A DNA stretch of 64,000 bases from UBA2991 sp965221735. GTDB taxonomy: Bacteria; Chloroflexota; Dehalococcoidia; Tepidiformales; Tepidiformaceae. Where the stretch lies: positions 558,001-622,000 of the forward strand of contig OZ244910.1 of the NCBI GenBank assembly GCA_965221735.1, read 5' to 3'. How positions within the stretch are numbered: the first letter of the stretch is position 1; each line of letters starts with the position of its first letter. The position numbers and the translations under genes were made by a program. Under the pieces are notes generated by a model, which did no database searches, was not told where the DNA came from, and saw only the letters and a list, made by a program, of their open reading frames with translations. Below, one piece after another: positions 52,360-61,294 of the stretch.

Positions 52360-53363
52360 GGCTCGTCCGGCGGACGGAGCCCGTGGAACTTCAGCTCCCG
52401 CAGCTCCTGCTCCAGCGCCTCGATCTGGCGCTTGCGCGACCGCTCCTGCATCTCGCTGTAGCGGCCGAACTCCTCGCGTACGTGGTCGACCATCTCCGAG
52501 ATGTCCCGGCGGATCAGGCCCACGCGCTCGCTCAGGCCCGAGTGCCGCCCGTCGAGCAGCGCCGTCTCGCCCCGGGCCTCGTCGAGCTGCCGTGCGAGGT
52601 TGTCGACGGCGCCTTCAACGCGGCTGACCTGGGCCTCGATGCGTTCCTGCTCATCCCGGCGGCGCCCCATCTCCTCGCGCACTTCCTCGCCGAGCTCCTG
52701 CGAACCTTGCAGCGCCTCAATCGCCTCCTCGGCCCGGTGCGCCAGCTCCCCCAAGATCTGCAGCCGCTCGTGGATGACCTCCAGGGGGCGCTCCTGCAAC
52801 GCCTGGGCGGCGGCCAGCACCCGCGCCTCCACCTCTTCGCTCACCTCCGTGAGCCGCTGCAGCCGCAGGTCGAACTGCTCCGCCTGCTGCCGAATCTCCT
52901 GCTGCCAGTCTGTCAGCATGCTGAGCGTCTGGCCCAGCTGCTCCAGCTTCGATTCGCGCGTCGCCGCCTCCGAGGTCAGCAGCTCGAGCCGGTCCTCCAT
53001 GCCGTCCAGGCGGCGCAGGGCTTCCCGAAGCTCCCGGCTGGCGGCGAGCGCCTCGGCATCGCGGGTGCGCTCGCTTGTCTCCAGCGCCGACCGCGTTTCC
53101 GTGAGGGCGGTCCGGATCTGTTCGGTGTCCTGCGAGAGCTCCGTGACCTTCTGGGGGAGCCCCTGGTAGCGGGCGATCGTCGTTTCGATCTGCCTCGTCG
53201 AACGCCCCTGCTCCTCGCCCTGATCGGCGACCGCCTCGACCTGGCGGCGCAGCTGGTTGAGCTCGCGCGCCAGCGCTTCGCCCGCCTCCCGCTGGGCGCG
53301 GGCCTGATTCTCCAGGAGGACGAGCGTTTCTTCGATCGAGCGCAGGGCCGGTTCGGAGGTCAT
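52356..53363 (-). CDS. Long coiled-coil protein between hom and thrC
   Basis: A 335-residue protein with heptad-like, Glu/Gln/Arg/Leu-rich sequence over almost its whole length (for example EEALEALARELNQLRRQVEAV-like segments and RLEQLGQTL-type heptads), predicted to form an extended coiled coil. No signal peptide, membrane helix or enzyme motif is seen. The ATG overlaps the hom stop (ATGA) and its stop overlaps the thrC GTG. It is therefore locked into a threonine-synthesis operon although it looks structural. Function unknown. Confidence 0.8.
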   Translation of the reverse strand: MTSEPALRSIEETLVLLENQARAQREAGEALARELNQLRRQVEAVADQGEEQGRSTRQIETTIARYQGLPQKVTELSQDTEQIRTALTETRSALETSERTRDAEALAASRELREALRRLDGMEDRLELLTSEAATRESKLEQLGQTLSMLTDWQQEIRQQAEQFDLRLQRLTEVSEEVEARVLAAAQALQERPLEVIHERLQILGELAHRAEEAIEALQGSQELGEEVREEMGRRRDEQERIEAQVSRVEGAVDNLARQLDEARGETALLDGRHSGLSERVGLIRRDISEMVDHVREEFGRYSEMQERSRKRQIEALEQELRELKFHGLRPPDEP

Positions 53364-54658
53364 GTGGCGCCCTCCACCCGCAGCATCGCGTTCACCTCGA
53401 TCACCTCGTCAAGGCCCTGGAGGGTGCCGATCGCGCCGGTCACCGCCAGCTCGCGCGCACGGTGCGTCATGAGCGCCAGTTCGGCCGTCCCCCGCTCCTG
53501 GTCCGTTTCGCGCTGATCCACGGCCGCGATGCTCACCTTCGCCTCTCCGAGGACACGCGCGATCTGCGCGAGCACCCCCGGCTGATCGACAACGGTCATG
53601 CGGAGATAGTAGCGCGTCTCCAGAGCCCCGAGCCCCAGCGTCTCCCCGCTCCGCCAGTGACCGGGATCCCAGCGCGGCTGCGCCCCCTCCGCCAGCGACC
53701 GCGAGATGTCGAGCACGTCGGCGAGCACGGCGCTCGTCGTTGGCGCCGCTCCCGCTCCCGCTCCCTGGAACGTGAGCGTGCCCGCGAGGTCGCCCTGGAT
53801 CTGGGCCGCGTTCTGCACGCCGTCGACGCGCGCCAGCGGCTCCGAGTCCGGCAGGAGCGCCGGGTGGACGCGGGCCAGCACGCCGTCTTCGTGCCGCTCG
53901 GCGATGGCCAGCAGCTTGATCACGTAGCCGAGCTCGCGCGCGTACTCGAAATCCTGCGGGGCCAGCGCACGGATCCCCTCCGTCGCCACCGACTCGGGCG
54001 GCACGTACGTCCCGAAGGCGAGGCCCGCCATGAGCGCGATCTTGAAGGCTGCGTCGTAGCCGTCGACGTCGTTCGTCGGGTCCGGCTCGGCGTAGCCCAG
54101 TTCCTGCGCCTCGGCGAGCGCGTCCTCGAAGCTGTCACCGCGCTGCGCCATGTTGGTCAGGATGAAGTTCGTGGTCCCGTTGATAATCGCCCGGATGGCG
54201 AGCACCCGGTTCGCCGGCAGGTCGCGCAGGAGCGGCGAGATGACGGGGATGCCGCCGCCCACGCTCGCCTCGAAGCGCAGCGCCGCCCCGTTCGCCCGCG
54301 CCAGCTCGAACAGCTCCGGCCCCGCCTTGGCAACGAGCTCCTTGTTCGCCGAGACGACGTGCTTGCCGCTCGCCAGCGCGCGACGCACGTAGTCGCCCGC
54401 GGCCCCGTCCCCGCCGATCACTTCCACGACGACGTCGATCGAGGGGTCGTCCAGCACATCGCCGGCATCGCCCGTGAGCACACCCGCCGGGAGGTCGATG
54501 CCGCGGGAGCGGGTCGGATCCTTCACCGCCACGCGGCGCAGCGTGAGCGACGCGCCCGTCTGCTCGCGGAACGGGTCCGCTCGCTCCAGCAGCGTCGCCA
54601 CTACCTTCTCGCCGACGTTTCCCATGCCCAGGAAGCCGATGCCGATTTCGTTTGCCAC
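53360..54658 (-). CDS. hom: Homoserine dehydrogenase
   Basis: A 432-residue NAD(P)-dependent enzyme reducing aspartate semialdehyde to homoserine. The Rossmann motif IGFLGMGNVGEKVV is at the N-terminus; GKHVVSANKELVAKAG and INGTTNFILTNM form the active site, with GYAEPDPTNDVDGYDAAFKI following. A C-terminal ACT domain (MTVVDQPGVLAQIARVLGE) suggests threonine feedback. It starts 3 bp after the foldase-like gene. Confidence 0.95.
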   Translation of the reverse strand: MANEIGIGFLGMGNVGEKVVATLLERADPFREQTGASLTLRRVAVKDPTRSRGIDLPAGVLTGDAGDVLDDPSIDVVVEVIGGDGAAGDYVRRALASGKHVVSANKELVAKAGPELFELARANGAALRFEASVGGGIPVISPLLRDLPANRVLAIRAIINGTTNFILTNMAQRGDSFEDALAEAQELGYAEPDPTNDVDGYDAAFKIALMAGLAFGTYVPPESVATEGIRALAPQDFEYARELGYVIKLLAIAERHEDGVLARVHPALLPDSEPLARVDGVQNAAQIQGDLAGTLTFQGAGAGAAPTTSAVLADVLDISRSLAEGAQPRWDPGHWRSGETLGLGALETRYYLRMTVVDQPGVLAQIARVLGEAKVSIAAVDQRETDQERGTAELALMTHRARELAVTGAIGTLQGLDEVIEVNAMLRVEGAT

Positions 54659-54661
54659 GGT

Positions 54662-55666
54662 CTAGCTCGCCTCTTCGATCGCCCAGTTGGCGTCGTCTGT
54701 CGTGAAGTCGCGCTCGATTGTCACACGTTCGCGCGCCGCTTCGATCGCTTCTTCGAAGCGCAGCTCCGTGAGCTCCGCGATGTGCCTGTCCGTGTACGGT
54801 CCTGCCGCCTCCCGGGTCTCCAGCCGGATCACCCAGAAGGCGCCGCCGGCCTCCACCGGGTCGAGCAGCGCGCCCTCGTCCGCATTCGCCAGCGCGTCCT
54901 GGAGCGCCGCCTCGAGCAGCGCCGGCGGCGAGGTCCAGAGGCCGTCGTTCTGGCGCGACTCCTCGTGCAGCGAGTCGACCTGCGCGATCGTGCCCATGTC
55001 CTCGCCCTCCTCGATGCGCGCCCGCAGGGCTTCCGCCTCCTCGAGCGAGGCAGCTGTGATGACGCGGAGGTTCAGGAGGGCTCCGGTCTCGCCGATCTCC
55101 TCGCGCAGCGACTCGCGGAGCCGCGTTTCCGCCTCCCTCGCCCTCGTCTGCTCGCGGTAGTGGCTGTCGCTCAGTCCCGAGTTGCGCAGCTCGTCCCGGT
55201 AGCGGGAATCGAACAGGCTGCCGCGGGAGGTGTCCAGGGGGACGCCGAGCCAGGCTGCGATCGCGGCGGTGACGTCGTCATCGCTCAGCACGATCCCGCG
55301 TTCCGCCGCTGCCGTCAGGACGAGTCCCTCCTCCTCCAGCTTGCCCAGCAGCGCATCCGTCAGCAGGAGCCCGCTGGTTGCGCCCTCCGCTCGCGCGAAC
55401 TCTGGCAGCCGCGCGGCGTAGTACGAGAGGGAGAACTCCTCTTCGCCCACCCGCAGCACCGTCTTACCGGGCTGCGCGATGCTGTCGTCGTACCAGTTGT
55501 AGGCCAGCAACGCGATCACGACGAGGAGGGCCGCGACGGCCACCCCGATGATCCCGAAGCGCGCCAGCCGCTGGGAAAAGAACCCGCCGCCCTCGCCGGC
55601 GCGTGCGGCGGCACGCCGCCCCCGCTGGGCGCCGGGCAGCCCCGTCGTGCGGTCGCGACGCGTCAT
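54662..55666 (-). CDS. Membrane-anchored peptidyl-prolyl isomerase-like (SurA/PrsA-type) protein
   Basis: A 334-residue protein with a basic cytoplasmic N-terminus, one membrane helix (residues of about 37-57, FGIIGVAVAALLVVIALLAYNWY), a SurA/PrsA-like helical chaperone region (SYYAARLPEFARAEG ... LLTDALLGKLEEEGLVL) and a weakly conserved parvulin domain (LNLRVITAASLEEAEALRARIEEGEDMGTIAQ). It would help fold exported proteins. It lies between rpsR (12 bp) and hom (3 bp). Confidence 0.82.
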   Translation of the reverse strand: MTRRDRTTGLPGAQRGRRAAARAGEGGGFFSQRLARFGIIGVAVAALLVVIALLAYNWYDDSIAQPGKTVLRVGEEEFSLSYYAARLPEFARAEGATSGLLLTDALLGKLEEEGLVLTAAAERGIVLSDDDVTAAIAAWLGVPLDTSRGSLFDSRYRDELRNSGLSDSHYREQTRAREAETRLRESLREEIGETGALLNLRVITAASLEEAEALRARIEEGEDMGTIAQVDSLHEESRQNDGLWTSPPALLEAALQDALANADEGALLDPVEAGGAFWVIRLETREAAGPYTDRHIAELTELRFEEAIEAARERVTIERDFTTDDANWAIEEAS

Positions 55667-55678
55667 TCGGTCGAGGCC

Positions 55679-56116
55679 CTATCCCCGCAGCGGGAAGATG
55701 CGGGTCTCGCGCACGTGCTGCAGCGTGTAGGGCAACAGCCCCACATGGCGCGCCCGCTTCACTGCGTGCGAAATCGCCCGTTGCGCCAGCGCGCAGGTTG
55801 CCAGCTTCCGCCGCGGCTCGATCTTGCCGCGGTCGTTGATGAAGTGCCGCAGACGGTCGACGTCCTTGTAGTCGACCTTGTACTCCTCGCCGGGCGAGCA
55901 GCGCACCTTGTTGCAGAGGCGGCACAGGCGCCGCCGTCCGCCGAAGCGCCGTCCGCCGCCGCCCCGCCTGCGGTCCCCGCCGGGACCGCGCCGGTCACCC
56001 GGAGGGCCTCCCGGACGGTCGCCTGGCGGACGGGTGTCCGCGGGACGGTCCCCGGCCGGAGGCGCCGATGCGGCTGGCGCAGCCGCCGGAGGCGTGAATG
56101 GTCGTGGTTCAGTCAT
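55679..56116 (-). CDS. rpsR: 30S ribosomal protein S18 with long N-terminal extension
   Basis: The S18 core occupies residues of about 63-145, with the zinc-type cysteines CRLCNKVRC (65, 68, 73) and ATCALAQR (Cys108). The first 62 residues are a Pro/Gly/Arg/Asp low-complexity extension, nearly doubling the usual length of 75-90; towards its end it becomes strongly basic (DRRRGGGGRRFGGRRR). Third gene of the classic rpsF-ssb-rpsR operon; rplI does not follow. Confidence 0.95.
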   Translation of the reverse strand: MTEPRPFTPPAAAPAASAPPAGDRPADTRPPGDRPGGPPGDRRGPGGDRRRGGGGRRFGGRRRLCRLCNKVRCSPGEEYKVDYKDVDRLRHFINDRGKIEPRRKLATCALAQRAISHAVKRARHVGLLPYTLQHVRETRIFPLRG

Positions 56117-56194
56117 CGTGTCTTCCTCCCGATGGGTTTCGTGCGCTCGGGCGCACCGGGTGGGGGGACCGCCAGGGCGGCCCCGGATTTCGTT

Positions 56195-56626
56195 CTATTC
56201 GAAGGGCAGGTCGTCGACGTCGGAGGGCGCCGAGCCGCGGCTTGCGCCCCCGCCGCCCCCGCCGCCCCAGTCGCCTCCACCGCCGCCTTCGCCGCGGCGG
56301 TCGAGGAACTCGATGTTGTTGGCGATGACCTCGGTGCGGTAATGGCGCACACCCTGGTCGTCGTCCCAGTTGCGGGTCCGCAGGCGGCCTTCCACGTAGA
56401 GCTGCTTGCCCTTCGTGATGTACTGGCTGATGCGCTCGGCGCGATCACCGAACAGCACCACCTGGAACCACTCGGTCTCGTCTTCCCACTCGCCGCTCTG
56501 CTGGGCGCGGCGCCGGGAGTTGACAGCCATGCTGAAGTCGGACACCGCCGTGCCGTTGGCGGTGTAGCGAAGCTCCGCATCCCGGCCCGTGTTGCCGATG
56601 ATCATGACCTTGTTCAGGTTGCCCAT
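56195..56626 (-). CDS. ssb: Single-stranded DNA-binding protein
   Basis: A 143-residue SSB with an OB fold (LNKVMIIGNTGRDAELRYTANGTAVSDFSMAVN, FQVVLFGDRAERISQYITKGKQLYVEGRL), a Gly-rich linker and the acidic tip DDLPFE that binds partner proteins. It stands between rpsF and rpsR as in most bacteria. Confidence 0.97.
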   Translation of the reverse strand: MGNLNKVMIIGNTGRDAELRYTANGTAVSDFSMAVNSRRRAQQSGEWEDETEWFQVVLFGDRAERISQYITKGKQLYVEGRLRTRNWDDDQGVRHYRTEVIANNIEFLDRRGEGGGGGDWGGGGGGGASRGSAPSDVDDLPFE

Positions 56627-56631
56627 TGCGG

Positions 56632-57369
56632 CTACTCCTTCGCGGTGTCGTCGTCCGCCTGCGGTGCGGCTTCTTCCGCGCTGGCCTCGGGGGCCGGAGC
56701 GGCTTCTTCCTCGGTTGCGGGGGCAGCCTCTGCTTCGGCTGCAGGAGCTTCTTCAGCTACCGCTGCCTCGGCCGGTGCTTCCCCGGTTGCCTCGTCCCCG
56801 GCCTCGACCGCTGGGGCCTCAGCCTCGACCGGCGGCGCCTCAGCTTCGACCGCTGGAGCCTCGGCCTCAGGGGTGGGAGCGGCCCCTGCCTCGGGGGCCG
56901 GAGCAGTCTCCACTGTGGGAGCGGGAGCAGCTTCGACGGGCGGCGCGGCAGCAGTCTCCACTGCGGGAGCGGGAGCAGCAGGGGCGGGCGTCGCCCCGGG
57001 CGCGCCCTCGGCCCTCGGCCCGGTCGGCGAACCAGGACCACGCGACCCTGCCGGGGCCAGAACCGGCCTCGGCGGCGGCAATTCGTCGGCCCGCACCACC
57101 AGGTGGCGGTACACGCGCTCCTCGATCTCGAAGTCCGCGTTCAGCGGCCTCACGGCCTGCGGGTCGAGCTCGATCCGCGTGACGATGAAGTCCGCATCGA
57201 GCTGCTTGTTCATGGGGTAGGCCAGACGGCGCCGGCCCCAGTGGTCGACCTCCGTGACCGACCCGCCGTTTCGTTCGACAAGACTGGTGAGGTGTTGGAC
57301 GCTGGCGTCCTGGCCGCCTTCCTCGATCACTGCGAGGTCGTACACGGCCATCAATTCGTACTCGCGCAT
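56632..57369 (-). CDS. rpsF: 30S ribosomal protein S6 with long acidic C-terminal tail
   Basis: Residues 1-96 are the normal S6 fold (YELMAVYDLAVIEEGGQ, GRRRLAYPMNKQLDADFIV, VYRHLVVR). Residues 97-245 are a repetitive Ala/Pro/Glu/Val tail with units such as PTVETAPAPEAGA and VEAEAPPVEA, strongly acidic and of low complexity. S6 is usually about 95-135 residues. The ATG follows GGAGCGCT; a promoter and leader hairpin lie upstream. Confidence 0.94.
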   Translation of the reverse strand: MREYELMAVYDLAVIEEGGQDASVQHLTSLVERNGGSVTEVDHWGRRRLAYPMNKQLDADFIVTRIELDPQAVRPLNADFEIEERVYRHLVVRADELPPPRPVLAPAGSRGPGSPTGPRAEGAPGATPAPAAPAPAVETAAAPPVEAAPAPTVETAPAPEAGAAPTPEAEAPAVEAEAPPVEAEAPAVEAGDEATGEAPAEAAVAEEAPAAEAEAAPATEEEAAPAPEASAEEAAPQADDDTAKE

Positions 57370-57398
57370 AGCGCTCCGGATACCGAACGGTGGGTTTC

Positions 57399-57418
57399 CC
57401 CCGACTCCGTGGTCGGGG
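57399..57418 (-). promoter_or_regulatory. Hairpin in the rpsF leader
   Basis: CCCCGAC/GTCGGGG forms a 7-bp stem with a 6-nt loop (CACGGA on the transcript) between the rpsF promoter and start. In other bacteria the S6:S18 complex binds the leader of this operon; this could be the site here, but I cannot verify the specific motif. Confidence 0.4.
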
Positions 57419-57435
57419 CGCCCGGCTGCTCAAGG

Positions 57436-57464
57436 AGCGTAGCACTGCCCCCATCTGTGCTCAA
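57436..57464 (-). promoter_or_regulatory. Promoter of the rpsF-ssb-rpsR operon
   Basis: TTGAGC (57464-57459), a 17-bp spacer and TACGCT (57441-57436) on the minus strand, about 65 bp before rpsF and just after glyA. Confidence 0.6.
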
Positions 57465-57493
57465 CGCAATGACGGTTGGGAATGCGCGGTTCT

Positions 57494-58741
57494 TTAGGCG
57501 TCGGTGATTCCCGGCACGGGATACGCCCTCGCGAACTCCGCCACTTCCCGCCGAACGCCCTCGCGTACGCCGTCGCCGTCCGGGTCCTTCAAGACCCGCA
57601 CGATCCACGCCGCCAGCCGCCGCATCTCGTCCGCGCCCATGCCCCGCGAGGTCAGGGCGGGCGTGCCGATGCGCAGCCCGCTTGTCACGAACGGGGAACG
57701 CTCGTCGTACGGGATGGTGTTCTTGTTCGCGATGATGCCCGAGCCCTGCAGGGCGTTCTGCGCCTTCATCCCGCTGATGCCCAGCGTGCTGCAGTCGATG
57801 AGGATGAGGTGCGTGTCCGTGCCGCCCGAGACGAGCCGCAGGCCGCCCTCCATCAGCGACTCCGCCAGCGTCGCCGCGTTCTCCACGACCTTCGCCGCGT
57901 AGGCCTGGAACTCGGGCTTCGCCGCCTCGCCGAAGGCCACCGCCTTCGCCGCGATGCTGTGCATGTGCGGCCCGCCCTGCGTGCCCGGGAAGACCGCCTT
58001 GTCCAGCGCTGCCCCGTGCTCCTCCTTCGTGAGCGCGAGGGCCCCGCGCGGACCCCGCAGCGTCTTGTGCGTGGTCGTCGTCACGACGTCGGCGTGGGGA
58101 ACCGGCGAGGGGTGCGCCCCGCCCGCGACAAGCCCCGCGAAGTGGGACATGTCGACCAGCAACAGCGCGCCCACGTCGTGCGCGATCTGTGCGAACGCGG
58201 GGAAGTCGAACTGCCGCGGGTAGGCCGTCGCGCCCGTCACGATGATTCGCGGCTTCGCCTCGGCCGCCAGATCCGCGACCGTCGCCATGTCGACCACTTC
58301 GGTCTCGCGGTCCACGGAGTACGGCACGAAGTTGTAGAGCCGCCCGCTGAAGTTCACGGGGGAGCCGTGCGTCAGGTGCCCGCCCTGCGTCAGTTCCAGC
58401 CCCAGGAACGTATCCCCCGGGTCCGCGAAGGCAAGGTAGGCGGCCATGTTGGCCTCCGCCCCCGAGGTCGGCTGCACGTTCGCGTGCTCCGCCCCGAAGA
58501 GCGCCTTCGCCCGCTCGATCGCGAGCGACTCGACCTCGTCCGAGTGCGCGTTGCCCGCGTAGTACCGCTTGCCCGGGTAGCCCTCGGCGTACTTGTTCGT
58601 CAGCACCGAGCCCGTTGCCTCCAGCACGGCAGCCGAGGCGTAGTTCTCGCTCGCGATGATCTCCAGCGTCTCCGTCTGACGCTTCTGCTCCGCCGCGATG
58701 ACCGCGGCGACTTCCGGATCCCGTTCCTGCAGTGCGCTCAT
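57494..58741 (-). CDS. glyA: Serine hydroxymethyltransferase
   Basis: A 415-residue PLP enzyme interconverting serine and glycine with tetrahydrofolate. It has LEIIASENYAS, NKYAEGYPGKRYY, the PLP lysine Lys226 in VTTTTHKTLRGPRG and the C-terminal TSGLRIGTPALTSRG. ATG 58741 has a CGAGGGCG ribosome site and matches the family N-terminus; an upstream frame to 58804 is not conserved. Divergent from the XdhC-family gene. Confidence 0.96.
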   Translation of the reverse strand: MSALQERDPEVAAVIAAEQKRQTETLEIIASENYASAAVLEATGSVLTNKYAEGYPGKRYYAGNAHSDEVESLAIERAKALFGAEHANVQPTSGAEANMAAYLAFADPGDTFLGLELTQGGHLTHGSPVNFSGRLYNFVPYSVDRETEVVDMATVADLAAEAKPRIIVTGATAYPRQFDFPAFAQIAHDVGALLLVDMSHFAGLVAGGAHPSPVPHADVVTTTTHKTLRGPRGALALTKEEHGAALDKAVFPGTQGGPHMHSIAAKAVAFGEAAKPEFQAYAAKVVENAATLAESLMEGGLRLVSGGTDTHLILIDCSTLGISGMKAQNALQGSGIIANKNTIPYDERSPFVTSGLRIGTPALTSRGMGADEMRRLAAWIVRVLKDPDGDGVREGVRREVAEFARAYPVPGITDA

Positions 58742-58812
58742 GCGCGCCCTCGTTGATGTGGAATGGGGCGATCGTAGCGCGATCCCCTCCCCTGCGCCGT
58801 ACACTTCCCTTT

Positions 58813-59631
58813 ATGCGCGACCACACCGAGCGTCTCCTCGAAGCCGCGAGCGGCGGCGAGCCCGTCCTGCTCGCCACCGTCCTCGAGCCGGGCGCCGCCT
58901 CCCTGGAGCAGGGCGCGAAGCTGCTCGTCGAGCCCGGCGGAGGCCGCAGCGGCAGCCTGGGCGACCCCCGCCTCGACGACCTTGTCGCCGGCCGCGCACC
59001 CGACGCCTTCCGCCGCCACGCCGCCGAGACCGTCTACGACGGGCCCGACGGCCTCTCCGAGCGCGTCCTACCCGACGCGACGAGCGTCTACCTCGAAGTC
59101 GTCGAGTCGAAGCCGGTCTTCCTCGTCGTGGGCGCCGGCCACATCGGACGCGCGCTGGCGAAGCTCGCGGACTTCCTCGACTACCACGTCGCCGTCCTCG
59201 ACGACCGCGAGGACTTCGCCGACCCCGAGCTCCTGCCCGAGGCCGACGAGGTGATCTGCGACGACTTCGAGGCGGCCCTCGACCGCTTCCCCATCAACCC
59301 CAACACCGCCATCGTCATGGTCACCCGCGGCCACAAGCAGGACGAGCTTTCCCTGCGGCGCTGTCTCGGTCGGGATGCGGGCTACGTCGGCATGATCGGA
59401 TCGAAGCGCCGCACCGCCGCTGTCCTCGAACACCTCCGCGAGGAGGGCTTCGACCCGGACGAGCTTGCCAAGGTGCGCACCCCCATCGGCCTCGCCATCG
59501 GCGCCGAGACGCCCGAGGAGATCGCCATCAGCATCATGGCCGAGGTCGTCATGCTCCGTCACGGCGGCGACGGCTCGCCCATGTACCACCGCCGCGGCCC
59601 CGAGCGCGCGCCACTGTCGGGCGGGCGGTAG
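58813..59631 (+). CDS. XdhC/CoxI-family protein
   Basis: A 272-residue protein with an N-terminal XdhC/CoxI domain (GEPVLLATVLEPGAASLEQGAKLLV) and a C-terminal Rossmann domain (FLVVGAGHIGRALAKLADFL, YVGMIGSKRRTAAVLEHL, TPIGLAIGAETPEEIAISIMAEVV). Members insert or sulfurate the molybdenum cofactor of xanthine or CO dehydrogenases. No molybdoenzyme is in the window. TACACT ends 7 nt before the ATG, pointing to a leaderless message. Confidence 0.9.
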   Translation: MRDHTERLLEAASGGEPVLLATVLEPGAASLEQGAKLLVEPGGGRSGSLGDPRLDDLVAGRAPDAFRRHAAETVYDGPDGLSERVLPDATSVYLEVVESKPVFLVVGAGHIGRALAKLADFLDYHVAVLDDREDFADPELLPEADEVICDDFEAALDRFPINPNTAIVMVTRGHKQDELSLRRCLGRDAGYVGMIGSKRRTAAVLEHLREEGFDPDELAKVRTPIGLAIGAETPEEIAISIMAEVVMLRHGGDGSPMYHRRGPERAPLSGGR

Positions 59632-59673
59632 CACTCCCCGCCCCCTAACCACACCACCCGCTACGATAGGGCC

Positions 59674-60540
59674 GTGGACGGATTCGAGGTTTCGCCGGTC
59701 GAGGGGCTGCGGTCCCCCGTGGTCGTCATGGCCTTCACCGGTTGGAGCGACACCGGCACGGTCACGACCGACGCCGCCAGCCACCTGATTGAAGCCAGCA
59801 ACGCCGAGCGCTTCATCACCGTCGATCCCGAGGAGTACTTCGTCTTCACGGAGACCCGCCCCGAGGTCCGGCTGGTCGAGGGTGGCCTGCGCGAGATCAC
59901 GTGGCCCACGAACGAGGCCTGGGCCGCTCGCCTCAGCGACGCTCCCCACGACCTCGTCGCCATCACCGGCACCGAGCCGAACCTGCGCTGGGAGCCCTTC
60001 GCCTCGCGCTTCGCGAGCGCCATCGCCGCCCTCCAGCCGTCGCTCGTCTGCACGCTCGTCGCGCGGCCGGCGGCCACCCCCCACACCCGCCCCATCCCCG
60101 TCAGCGGCAGCGCCGCCGATGCGGCCCTCGCGCGCCGCTTCGGCTTCGGCCCCTCCCAGTACCAGGGCCCCACGGGAATCATCGGTGTTCTCCACGACGC
60201 CATGCGCAAGCACGGCCTCCCCCTCGTCAGCGTCGCCGCCTCAGTCCCCCACTACCTCAGCGTCGACGAGAACCCGCCCGCCACGCTCGCCCTCCTGAAG
60301 GCGCTGGAGCCGATGGTCGGGTACGTCCCGGGTCTCGACGAGCTTCAACGCGAGTGCTCGTCCTTTCTCCAGCGTGTCGAGGAGGCGTCGAGCGGCGACG
60401 ACCAGATCGTCCAGTACGTGCGCGCGCTCGAGGAGCAGTACCAGGAGGGCGACGCCCCCATCATCGAGCCCGACTCCGACCTCTCCGCCGACGATGTCCT
60501 CCGTGATGTGGAGGATCTGCTCCGCGGCGACGGCTCCTGA
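59674..60540 (+). CDS. PAC2-family protein
   Basis: A 288-residue protein of the PAC2 (proteasome assembly chaperone 2-like) family, typical of actinobacteria and some Chloroflexota: SPVVVMAFTGWSDTG at the start, RPEVRLVEGGLREITWP, and GIIGVLHDAMRKHGLPLVSVAASVPHYLS. The C-terminus is acidic. Its role in bacteria is not established. GTG start with TACGAT ending 6 nt before it, so probably leaderless. Confidence 0.88.
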   Translation: MDGFEVSPVEGLRSPVVVMAFTGWSDTGTVTTDAASHLIEASNAERFITVDPEEYFVFTETRPEVRLVEGGLREITWPTNEAWAARLSDAPHDLVAITGTEPNLRWEPFASRFASAIAALQPSLVCTLVARPAATPHTRPIPVSGSAADAALARRFGFGPSQYQGPTGIIGVLHDAMRKHGLPLVSVAASVPHYLSVDENPPATLALLKALEPMVGYVPGLDELQRECSSFLQRVEEASSGDDQIVQYVRALEEQYQEGDAPIIEPDSDLSADDVLRDVEDLLRGDGS

Positions 60541-60553
60541 CCGCGTCGGGTCC

Positions 60554-61294
60554 CTAGGGCGCCTCGCTCAGTTCGAACCGCGAGAGCCGCCTCACCGCCA
60601 GGCCCGCCCCCACCGCCGTCACGACGACCAGCAGGAAGACCGAGTACGTCGTGCCGAGGTCGGCGTCGAACACCCATGGAGTCGTGTCGCCCACGGCCTC
60701 CGCGATGGAGGCCGTGAACTCGCGGATGCTGAAGCGTTGCACGCCCGGCGCGAAGTTCGTGATCACGGCTTCCCAGATGAAGGCGTAGGCCAGCCCCACG
60801 AACAGCGCCCGCGAGGTCACCAGGCTGAGGAGCACGAACACCGACGAGTACGCCAGCGACCCCACCGCGATCGCGACCACGAAGCCGACCAGGAGGCGCA
60901 ACTCCCCCTCCCCCGCCAGCGTTACCAGCCCGCCGATGACGGCGCTCGCGAGCACCAGCACTGCCGTCGCTCCCCACGCCGCCAGCAGCTTCCCCGCGAC
61001 GATGCGCCAGCGCTCGGCCGGCTTCGAGAGCAGGTAGACGATCGTCCCGTCCTCGATCTCGCTCCCCAGCGAGGCCGTCGCCAGGACCAGCGCCGTGAGG
61101 GGCAGCAGGATGTTGATGACGAGCGCGTTCAGCACGACCTGCGCGGCGAACTCGGCGGCCGACTCGTCGCTCTCGGCCGCCGCCCGGAAGATGATCGCGG
61201 CCAGCACCGGCAGCAACCCGACCGCCGCCAGGAACAGGGTCCGCTTCTGCCCCAGCAGCTGTCGCAGCGTCAGCGTCAGGACCAGCCGCGTCAT
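60554..61294 (-). CDS. ABC-2 type transporter permease
   Basis: A 246-residue membrane protein with six hydrophobic segments and the ABC-2 pattern GSEIEDGTIVYLLSKPAERWRIVAGKLLAAWGAT. It is the last of four genes of an exporter; the start overlaps the stop of the ATPase gene by 4 bp. The substrate is unknown. Confidence 0.85.
   Translation of the reverse strand: MTRLVLTLTLRQLLGQKRTLFLAAVGLLPVLAAIIFRAAAESDESAAEFAAQVVLNALVINILLPLTALVLATASLGSEIEDGTIVYLLSKPAERWRIVAGKLLAAWGATAVLVLASAVIGGLVTLAGEGELRLLVGFVVAIAVGSLAYSSVFVLLSLVTSRALFVGLAYAFIWEAVITNFAPGVQRFSIREFTASIAEAVGDTTPWVFDADLGTTYSVFLLVVVTAVGAGLAVRRLSRFELSEAP

Noticed and set aside
56690..57010. Repetitive DNA that could be a separate element
   Set aside because: It is the coding sequence of the low-complexity tail of ribosomal protein S6, in frame with a normal S6 domain.
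53462..57220. Plus-strand open frame of 1252 codons
   Set aside because: It runs antisense through hom, the foldase gene, rpsR, ssb and rpsF. It is a product of very high GC content (few stop codons) and shows no protein motif.
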